Shown here: piece by piece, positions 16,961-23,573 of the stretch
Layout: each line of letters opens with the position of its first letter
Position numbering within the stretch: position 1 is the first letter of the stretch
DNA from: Chara braunii
Lineage: Eukaryota; Streptophyta; Charophyceae; Charales; Characeae
NCBI GenBank assembly: GCA_003427395.1
Contig: BFEA01000012.1
Coordinates: forward strand, 1,230,048-1,253,620
Direction of reading: 5' to 3'
DNA length: 23,573 nucleotides
Notes under the pieces: generated by a model
Database searches by the model: none
What the model saw: the letters and a program-made list of their open reading frames with translations, nothing else
Told to the model about the DNA's origin: nothing
Made by a program: the position numbers and the translations under genes

Positions 16961-18232
16961 TGTCCCAAACATTGGCAGAGATTGCTCTGCTGATGGCAGT
17001 GAGATGGTTGCCACCCGCTCCTTCATCGCTTCGCCGTAATCCATGCCTTCACTGAAGAGCAGATTGCAACTGGTTATTAAGGCTTCCGCCTACCGCCAAT
17101 CAACGAAACTCTCCAGCGCCGGGTCCTCAACAATTTCTCAAACAAGATTTTCCAGTTGCCGACAATTGTCCTCCACCCATACAGCCGGTGCTACCCCCCC
17201 CCAAGCAACCGCCGGCCAAGCCTGAGTAGCGGGAGACAAAACAACAACCAAAATATGAATGCTATGTCGTGTCTCCTTTAATTCAATGATCCACACATCC
17301 GCCTGGCGTTGAAGATCTTCCCCATCATTGACAAACCACCATGTGTTGCTGTCTACTGCTGTTGCTATCTGTACACTCTCCGGGTTCCTTTGTGCAAGGA
17401 CGCCTTACATGTATCGGCCACGGAGTGAGCCCACCCCGCTCGTATCGCCACGTAACTTCTCCAGGTCAACCTTGAAGCAAAGGGGTTGACTCGCTGTGCT
17501 CTCGGCGATGGTGCCAATTCACTTTGTCCTCCTCGATAACACCGAGGACTCAGTTCACACGACCACCGGGCCCGCCGACCAGTGTGTGTCCTACGTGCTT
17601 GCGCTCGGCCTCCGCGTATCGGGTTCTTGTAAGTGCGTTTTTTCTTCTTTGTTTTCCGAAAGTCAGTACATTTTTCTTTTTTTTTATTTTCTTAGTAAGC
17701 CCTGCCAATGAGGCAGGGCAGTCCGTTCTAGATTTCGTTACTTGGGCGTAGTAAACTGCAGAATGCTTCTATACTCTATTTCTGGGAAGATGTAGTAGAA
17801 GAGAAAAAAAAACAAAAGCGGAAACGACCCAGACCCAAATCGCCCGCCCAGACCCATATCGCCCGCCCCCAGTTTGCAACGAGAAAAAACTATATCCCTC
17901 AAAAGGGAAACAATGAACGGCGCCTTATACTAAATTGCAACGACCTTGACAAGATAACCTGCCCTACTACCGGTCTTAGGGACGATTGCGACCGGACCCT
18001 AATTTCTGCTGTCGGAGACCCCAAACGAACCCGTCCTAGTGAAGTTGTACCGCACGACCTTACCGAAAATAGAAAGAAATGAAACAACGAAAATCAAACC
18101 CACACAAGCGCAGCCTCTGGCTGCGAACAAAGGTCGTGGCTGCTCCTGCCAACGGCCAATGCCCTGCCAATATGGCCTGCCATGACCTAGGGCAGGGGAT
18201 GTCTATTTCCATTTTTGCCATATGCGGTCTCA
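16961..18232. other. No recognisable gene
   Basis: Contains the 19-bp duplication at 17830. Faint LINE-like frames extend on the minus strand to about 18060. The rest shows no motif. Confidence 0.5.
17830..17867. repeat. 19-bp tandem duplication
   Basis: CAGACCCAAATCGCCCGCC is followed directly by CAGACCCATATCGCCCGCC, one mismatch apart. Confidence 0.9.
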
Positions 18233-18699
18233 CTATCTCCATGTGAATTGGGCGATCTGGCATTCCATGAAAATGTGTTCAATGGTCTCCACCTTCTTAT
18301 GGGAAGGGAATAAACTCTGGCACCGCTGGCACCATGGAAGTAGCAGGCCTCGTTGTTCTAGGTTCGTGCGGTCTGTCAACCAGTCGTTGGTTGGCAAACA
18401 ACGATGAGCTATCTGCCACTCTAGGGAGGTGATTTTCATAGGCTTGGATTTTTGTTCCCTGAACCAGTGGATTGGTGACAGGAGAGTGCGGTCCATATTA
18501 AGGTGCCTAGCGCAGCGACCATTAACGGTGTCCCTTAGATGTCGTTTGGGTCTGAGCATCTTATACGCCGATTTGACCGACAGTTGATATAGGCTGATGT
18601 CACCAGCATAGGGGGCTCCTCTCTTTTGGGGGAGCTTCCATGTCCATTCTACTGGGACCAGAGCCAGATCCTGGATCGACGTGGATGATTGTAACACCA

Positions 18700-18700
<1 letters not shown>
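18233..18700 (-). pseudogene. LINE ORF2 C-terminus with zf-RVT zinc finger
   Basis: A 155-residue open stretch carries LSVKSAYKML (residues 40-49), the phrase that precedes the C-terminal domain in LINE proteins. It then has MKITSLEWQIAHRCLPTNDW and a zinc-binding set: Cys124 and Cys127 (WCQRC), His142 and Cys147 (EHIFMEC), followed by FTW. That is the zf-RVT pattern at the end of L1-like ORF2 proteins. It is cut off at 18700 by a run of 29 T (18702-18730). Downstream the frame meets stops at about 18233, and a LINE-like continuation in other frames fades by 18060. It is a fragment only, with no reverse transcriptase core in this window. Confidence 0.68.

Positions 18701-18701
<1 letters not shown>

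Positions 18702-18730
<29 letters not shown>
18702..18730. repeat. Poly-T (29) inside LINE remnant
   Basis: An uninterrupted T29 on the plus strand separates two LINE-like stretches in the same orientation. It is either an internal A-tract expansion or the tail of something since lost. Confidence 0.9.
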
Positions 18731-18734
18731 GAAA

Positions 18735-18985
18735 GTCCATGGTGTTGTAGAGGCTAGTCAATGAGTACACAGTGATCACCAGGCCGTGGGTGTCCTGGAA
18801 TATGAGACCACCTCCCATCCCATCCTCACGTCAATAATCTTAGTGCACCCCCTATCCCAGTATCCTACCTTAGTGTGACCAGCACTCAGGACTGATAGGC
18901 ACCAGGGCTGATAGGTTGCCCAACCCTGGTGGAAGCGGAATCGGACGAGCCTTGTCAAACGGGAACTTCGGACGCGAGACCCAAA
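18735..18985 (-). pseudogene. Probable LINE remnant upstream of the poly-T
   Basis: Frames here give MGGGLIFQDTHG with a following SLYNTMDF, and RLVRFRFHQGWATYQPW. This resembles the Gly-rich, Trp/Asp-containing stretch and the Leu-Tyr step ahead of the zinc-finger region in LINE ORF2. It reads towards the 18233-18700 fragment on the same strand. The frames break several times and the match is weak. Confidence 0.3.
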
Positions 18986-19262
18986 CAATCTACTATAGGC
19001 CCCAAGAGACTCTGGGCCCTAGGTTTCAGACAGGGTAGCACCCATTGAAGCAGTCTTACCGTTCTTCCCCTAGCTTACCCAAGGCCAGGCGGAACTCGGA
19101 CTGGCCTGAGCGACTTATACCCCTACCCTTACCCCAAGGTCTAAGCCTGATATATAGTCACTAGACAGTTCTACCCAAATATAAGTAGGAACTCCGGAGA
19201 CCCATACCTGTCCACAGATACTAGACCCCACCTAGTGATTAGACCCCCCCAGTCTCATAGTT

Positions 19263-19470
19263 GTGTAGTTCGCAATGTATGTGTATACCCGAAGGCTGTG
19301 TATGCTTCGTGCATCTATGTATGAAGATGTACAAACAACACTATGTGTGGAAACTTGGGTATGTAGCCTGTAGGCCATGTATAATTCGCAAGCTATGTAT
19401 ATGCCCGAAGGTTGTGTGTGCTCTGTGAATCAATGTATCGAGATGTATAGGCAGCATCATGTGTGTGTAT
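19263..19470. repeat. About 115-bp diverged tandem duplication
   Basis: Unit 1 (from 19263) has TTCGCAATGTATGTGTATAC, CCGAAGGCTGTGTATGC and ATGTATGAAGATGTA. Unit 2 (from 19378) has TTCGCAAGCTATGTATATGC, CCGAAGGTTGTGTGTGC and ATGTATCGAGATGTA in the same order. Confidence 0.78.
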
Positions 19471-19515
19471 CAACGAGAGAACGGGGTAAGCTGGACAAGG
19501 ACCCCCCCAAGATCC

Positions 19516-19585
19516 GAACCAAGCTCGAACCCGTGACCTTGAAACATGTAATTGTATGACTCTACTATGTGAACGGCTAGTGGAA
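19516..19585 (-). repeat. Second, weaker tRNA-like sequence
   Basis: The minus strand has ACTAGCC, GTAGAGTCA and GGTCACGGGTTCGAGCTTGG. The last is close to a B box, and the spacing is near that of a tRNA. The T-stem 3' side reads TTGG where CCCG would pair, so it is decayed. Confidence 0.35.
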
Positions 19586-19805
19586 ATGGCACAAACGTGT
19601 GATATGCCAGACTGGGGAGAACATAAAAACACCCAAGACCAACACCCCCAAGCAACCCATGCGAAACCCAGAACCAACATACAACACCATGAACAACCCT
19701 TGGGTGGTGCGCAGGCAGTGTCTGTAATAATACCATGCGTCAGCCCAAGGGAGTGTATGTCCAGCCGTGCGTCAATCTAACGCCCTGCCGGTGTCCATGC
19801 GCAAG

Positions 19806-19887
19806 GTTGCAATTGAGTTTTGAACCCGCAACCTCATACCACAATGCACATTTCCAATTGGTGCTCTAACCACTGAGCCACATCAAC
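19806..19887 (-). repeat. tRNA-like sequence, probable SINE head
   Basis: The minus strand gives GTTG...CAAC acceptor ends, a full D-arm with a perfect A box (TGGCTCAGTGGTTAGAGCAC) and a T-loop region GCGGGTTCAAAAC resembling a B box. The anticodon arm is enlarged and mispaired and the T-stem holds only partly, so it is not a working tRNA gene. Position at the end of a LINE reading frame supports a tRNA-derived SINE inserted there. Confidence 0.65.
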
Positions 19888-20311
19888 TGGACAGCTGGAA
19901 CATCATCCTCTGTCCTTTCTCCTGTAGGACTCTCACTCGGTACACTAATGCTTTCTCTTTCCAGTCAAAGGGGGGTCTGCTCCCTTGGAGGGTGGCCATT
20001 CTGGTGATAGTGTAGTGCTCGACCAGGACTGTTTGGGGTGAGACCATATGTATCTAGCCGATCCTCAGCAGGGTCTCCCTACTTGCAACCCAATCACCTT
20101 CTCTCAAGGTGGGGCCTCGTTTAAGAACTCGGTACCATGCCAGTGGAATGACTTCAATTAGGTTATCCAAAAGTTCCTCCACGTGATGGCAGTACCGTAG
20201 CATTTCCCGCAACGGATCTCCTGTTATCCAGTCTTGTCTCTCGTTGTCCTATAGATCCGCAACCCTAAGGACACCTCGTTTGACACAGCTCTTCCAGGGC
20301 AGGGACGAGCT
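19883..20311 (-). pseudogene. LINE ORF2 remnant, region after reverse transcriptase
   Basis: One frame reads about 140 codons with two TAG stops. Phrases such as WKSCVKRGVLRVADL, DNERQDWITGDPLREML, NLIEVIPLAWYRVLKRG and LREGDWVA match the pattern seen between the reverse transcriptase and C-terminal zinc finger of plant-type non-LTR retrotransposons (a Trp-x-x-x-Gly-Ile-x-x-Leu-x-Asp-Leu start, then an Ile-Pro-x-x-Trp step). The frame ends at TGA in the first bases of the tRNA-like sequence at 19806-19887, so a SINE appears to have landed here. I identified this by its sequence pattern only. It could come from the same LINE as 18233-18700. Confidence 0.5.
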
Positions 20312-20946
20312 TGTCATGACACAGCCGAGGCTAGACTGAAGAGGTGCCCCTAGTCAAAATTTGCCATTACGTGCACACCTCCTTTCAAAAAGAACCCTGG
20401 GTTCGGAAAACTCCCCCAACTGCTGTCCAAATCCTCTGCCAGATACCCAAATCGACTATTTCCTCAAACGCCAATAAATGAGTTGCCTTTTGACCCTGAA
20501 GAATGACAGTGGCAGATGACATGGGGAACAACAGCGACGACCGGTAGATATCTAACAGACAGACCTGGATATTAAGAGGGCGATTACGGGTTTCTGCAGG
20601 GAGTGGCTGGGCGGGGAACGGGGCAGATGGATAGCTCGAATTGAGTGGACAAGGGATCAGGCCGCTATAACAGGACAAGAAATCTCGAGAGACTGCAGAC
20701 TCGTTTTCAATGACTGGACTCACTTTGATCCACCTTTCCCGATGAGGCCTCAGTCTGATTTCCCGGACCCGTTCCCCCCTCACCCACTTCCCCTGATGGA
20801 AGTTTTAACCTAACCAGGATGCAAGACGGTGACAAGAACGCGACAACGGTGCGATAAAATTGGATCAGACAAGACTGAGATAAGCCTCCCCGGTGCCCCC
20901 GGGCAGCGCTTATCAAATGCTTACCCTTTTCACAAGATACATCACC
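20312..20946. other. No recognisable gene; possible upstream LINE debris
   Basis: A 132-codon minus frame at 20385-20783 sits upstream of, and on the same strand as, the LINE remnant at 19883-20311. It shows no catalytic reverse transcriptase motif, so I do not assign it. Confidence 0.4.
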
Positions 20947-20990
20947 TGCTCAGTCAATCCCCTGGCAATCAGGGGAATCAATGCTGGCAG
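20947..20990 (+). repeat. SINE-like head fragment
   Basis: TGCTCAGTCAATCCCCTGGC and AGGGGAATCAATGCTGGCAG repeat the head block of copies 1 and 3 in the opposite orientation. The core does not follow for another 240 bp. A second, weaker version of the same head (CAGCCAATGCTCTGGATGCC) begins the next copy at about 21127. Confidence 0.55.
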
Positions 20991-21126
20991 GCTGGCAGCT
21001 TGGAATTTTGATTTAAAACGTCTGGGTAGGGGTAGTTGGGGGCGGGAGGAACTCGCTTCTCAGCAGCAGGTATCTAGCGCCTGGCACAGGGCGATGAGGT
21101 TTCCTCCCTTTTCTTAACAACCTTCG

Positions 21127-21352
21127 CAGCCAATGCTCTGGATGCCAGAGTAATCAATGCTGGCAGGCGTTTCTCGACCTCCTTTCTTGGTATCTTCCTG
21201 ATTCACTTTGTATATGGGACGCTGGACCTGTTTTCCAGCAGGTGATGCTCCCCACCAATAGATGGAGCCTATCCCTGGGTGCTAGTGGTACCTGCTTTTA
21301 CCAGTACCACTAGCACTGCAGGGGGTGTTTAAACAAGAAAAAGAAAAAAAAA
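21127..21352 (+). mobile_element. SINE-like repeat, copy 4
   Basis: This is the only copy reading on the plus strand in full order: head (21127-21163), spacer, GGGACGCTGGACC, TTTTCCAGCAGGTGATGCTC, CCCACCAATAGATGGAG, then perfect 12-bp inverted arms TGCTAGTGGTAC (21280-21291) and GTACCACTAGCA (21304-21315), and an A-rich tail (21335-21352). The tail on the correct side confirms the orientation assigned to the others. The hairpin arms are best preserved here. Confidence 0.72.
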
Positions 21353-21734
21353 GAAGGATTTTCCACCGTTCCCTTTGATCCCCCTTCATTTCCCACCTAT
21401 CCCTTTTATCGGAAGCTCCCCTCCGCCCCCCCCCTCCCCCTCTTTCCCGTCCCCCAGGTGGTAAGATCAGCGGTCCTCATCATAGTCACTATAATCAGGA
21501 GACAAACCTTGGCACCCAGTCTTACCCTTTGCAGCTTTTTCCTCTAATGCGAACAACTGAGCCCATTGAATTCAAGTCAGTCGAAGTCTACTTCCATTTC
21601 AATCCGTCATACATTCCTGTCAAGCTGAGGACGTGCCTTCTTCTGAAGAGGGACCATGATTTTCTTTTCCCTTCTTTTTCAGTTGATCATCTCGTTATGA
21701 CCCTCCATCCGCAAGGGAGAACCCCATCAGAGAT

Positions 21735-21790
21735 GCCTCCAATGTGTTTGTGGGAAACAACACGTGCGGGAAACCGGGTCCAGCATACAA
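21735..21790 (-). repeat. SINE-like repeat, degenerate copy 5
   Basis: GCCTCCAATGTGTTTGTGGG, AACAACACGTGCGGGAAACC and GGGTCCAGCATAC follow the family core order with several changes. Neither tail nor head is preserved. Confidence 0.5.
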
Positions 21791-22585
21791 AAGAATTCAG
21801 GCAGGATGGGAGTGTATGTTGAAACCGAATGGTAGATATTTGGGAGATATTTGGCTCCGTCCGACACTCAGGCTTGCCAATGCCAGGGCCAGAGCAGCCT
21901 TCAGTAGAGATCCTCCCCTGTGAGATGGCTCCTGCCTATTGCCGGGGAGCTGCACCAACCCAAAATGGGGTTGCGCGCCCCAGTCCACGAGACAAAAGCC
22001 CGAGTCAAATATAAGGTATGGGGCCACTATGGGCACCATTGATTGCCCACTGTGATTTTGATAGATTCCAGGCCACGGGCCCCACTGACAAGTAGTTTGG
22101 GTTAGCGGGGGCGTGGGGGGTTGGCGGTGGAGGGGGGTGAACAGTGGAAACCGTCAGATGTTGAGATCTGGGCGGCCGTTGATGTAAAGGAATATAAATC
22201 ATGCTTGTGAAGTTGTGAAGTTATCTATTAAAGCATTGTGATTCGTCAATGATGTTTGCATTTTGGGATTTTCCCCCTGAGAATGCTAGGTTCAAATGTT
22301 GCAAGAAACCGCTCCTAGCCTCTTCGTTGACGGTCCACAAACGAAATGCGAAAAATATTTGCCATGAAAAAATGACGAGTCTGAGTGCAGACTTGTCAGA
22401 AGTGGAGGTGGATCTTACAGAATACGCAGGGATTCCGTGCAGCTGCTGGGAATGGATCCTCTCTCTTTATGCTCATCACCATACCATGTGCTGTCAGGAG
22501 TCTATTAGATCTTGGGCGTACATGTCTGGCATCTGACACGGTGTCTGTGTCAGACGCATCATTGCGAGGAAGGATAGAAAGAGGC
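21791..22585. other. No recognisable gene
   Basis: Mixed sequence between SINE-like copy 5 and the Harbinger-like MITE. A 95-codon plus frame (22249-22536) has no recognisable motif. Confidence 0.5.
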
Positions 22586-22588
22586 TAA
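22586..22588. repeat. TAA target duplication, left of MITE
   Basis: TAA sits directly outside the left terminal inverted repeat and matches 23471-23473. Confidence 0.7.
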
Positions 22589-23470
22589 GGGTCGGATCCC
22601 ACACTACTTACCGTAAGTACTTTCTGGCATAATTCGGGATCCCACCATTTTCCGCATGAGTAGGGGGTGCTAGACTTGCCAAAACAAATGTCAAGTTCGT
22701 ATTTGCTTTTTTTTTTTTTTTAAGGGCCCAGTGCCCAAGGCTGATATTACCAATAAGAAAATTGAGGCTGGGGTCCTCACAGTCTACCCGGAGTGACCAA
22801 ACCGAACTTGCTGAGAACTGGGCTCAGCATCCCTCATATGATGATGATGAATCGATGATGATAATGATGATGATGATGATGAACTCTTGCTGAATCTATG
22901 TGAAATGTGAAATAGTAAGGGCCTTATCCCACTTCTTATAGGCGAGGCACTTTTCCGTAAATTTTGGGATCCCACCTCTTTCCGCGAGAGCCGGAGGTGG
23001 CCCTGTTTTTTCAAAGAAGTGGAAACAGTCTAGTACGTGGCAGTGCGAGCGTGATTTGAGAACCCGTAGTTCTTTCAAAAAACAAAAGAAGCCACCGCCG
23101 TACCTTGCACCGTGAAAGAAGGAGCCATTGTTTTTTTCTTCCTTTTTTTCCCCCCTGATGTGTAGGCCGTTGGATCCTCGAGGCGCCAGAAGATAGTGCC
23201 GCTCCATTACGAAAAGTCCCGCAGAAGTAGGGCGTGTGGGATCCGATTTTTATAACACGGAGCGAGCGGGACAGCCCCTGGAAAACCGGTTCTTTTAGCT
23301 TTCTTCCCAAAAAAACAAGAGATGGGATCAGCCCCTAATACTAATGATGATGATGCTATTTGCATGGGTGTGTGGGATGCAATTTTTCTTTCCCGTTCCG
23401 TCCACCACGCCTCCATCTTTTTCGTTTCTTTTACAGTTTTACTTACCTTAAGTAGTGTGGGATCCGACCC
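22589..23470. mobile_element. 882-bp PIF/Harbinger-like MITE
   Basis: Perfect 22-bp terminal inverted repeats lie at 22589-22610 (starting GGGTCGGATCCCACAC) and 23449-23470 (ending GTGTGGGATCCGACCC). A further 9 bases pair with two mismatches. Both sides are flanked by TAA (22586-22588, 23471-23473), the 3-bp TWA duplication typical of PIF/Harbinger and Tourist MITEs. GGATCCCAC recurs at about 22593, 22639 and 22970, and its inverse GTGGGATCC or GTGGGATGC at about 23233, 23371 and 23455, so subterminal copies face each other across the element. There is a poly-T (22708-22721) and an ATG microsatellite inside. No transposase frame is present, so it would need help in trans. Confidence 0.85.
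22837..22883. repeat. ATG/GAT trinucleotide microsatellite
   Basis: An interrupted run of GATGAT units lies inside the Harbinger-like MITE. It has no coding meaning. Confidence 0.9.
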
Positions 23471-23473
23471 TAA
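23471..23473. repeat. TAA target duplication, right of MITE
   Basis: TAA sits directly outside the right terminal inverted repeat and matches 22586-22588. Confidence 0.7.
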
Positions 23474-23542
23474 GTTCTTCCCGTCAGGTCGATGAAAAGC
23501 CGTTCCACTGCCCATGACTTCCAACGTTTGCGTTTTTCCTTC

Positions 23543-23568
23543 TTTTTTTTTTTTTTTTTTTTTTTTTT
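23543..23568. repeat. Poly-T at the right window edge
   Basis: Uninterrupted T26 just before the window ends. The element it may belong to would lie outside the window. Confidence 0.85.
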
Positions 23569-23573
23569 AAGTT

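Noticed and set aside
16734-17039. 101-codon plus frame rich in Val and Asp
   Set aside because: Produced by the GTT/GAT simple repeat.
19806-19887. Functional tRNA gene
   Set aside because: A box is perfect but the anticodon arm is enlarged and mispaired and the T-stem is broken.
20385-20783. 132-codon minus frame as a further LINE domain
   Set aside because: Right strand and place for an upstream LINE part, but no reverse transcriptase motif can be read.
1-23573. CRISPR array, bacterial operon or prophage
   Set aside because: No regularly spaced repeats, ribosome-binding-site-led gene rows or phage genes; the repeat types are eukaryotic.

Overview
This window looks like intergenic, repeat-packed nuclear DNA of a green-lineage eukaryote. 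No intact host protein gene could be supported. The plant-like signs are a chromodomain-bearing Ty3/Gypsy retrotransposon with an initiator-Met-type primer site, telo-box-like AACCCTA motifs, and decay of CAG/CTG trinucleotides (CHG sites), which plants methylate. The mix of SINE, LINE and chromovirus debris would suit a large charophyte genome such as Chara, but the species is an inference and cannot be proved from this sequence.

The centre is one old but structurally complete LTR retrotransposon on the minus strand, 6411-16350 (9,940 bp). It has two LTRs of about 308 bp (16043-16350 is 5', 6411-6719 is 3'), each starting TGTGG and ending CTACA. Perfect 5-bp CTCAC duplications flank it (6406-6410 and 16351-16355), and a tRNA-iMet-like primer site lies one base inside the 5' LTR. 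Reading 16350 down to 6411, the order is: a 2.1-kb leader with tandem hairpin repeats, a polypurine/polypyrimidine tract and telo-box motifs; gag from an ATG at 13932; aspartic protease; reverse transcriptase; RNase H with a 57-residue Pro/Ser/Thr-rich insertion; integrase; chromodomain; and a 1.1-kb 3' untranslated region. At least 16 in-frame stops and several frameshifts show it is dead. The LTRs differ at roughly 30 sites by hand count, so the insertion is not recent. Any activity of the family would have to come from other copies.

Nested in the 3' untranslated region is a 460-bp non-autonomous DNA transposon (7027-7486) with 7-bp terminal inverted repeats and a perfect 8-bp target duplication, which fits the hAT superfamily best.

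Left flank (1-6405): three minus-oriented copies of a SINE-like repeat (795-1022, 4755-4888, 5260-5460), a T-arm-like tRNA fragment inside an inverted repeat (4467-4579), a CT microsatellite, tandem duplications and long stretches with nothing recognisable. Right flank (16356-23573): a 148-bp tandem duplication, two LINE ORF2 remnants on the minus strand (18233-18700 with a reverse-transcriptase-type zinc finger, and 19883-20311), tRNA-like SINE heads (one abutting the second LINE remnant), more SINE copies (20947-21352, 21735-21790), and an 882-bp PIF/Harbinger-like MITE (22589-23470) with TAA duplications. Nothing here forms an operon or pathway. The coherent unit is the retrotransposon, and the rest is layered insertion and decay.
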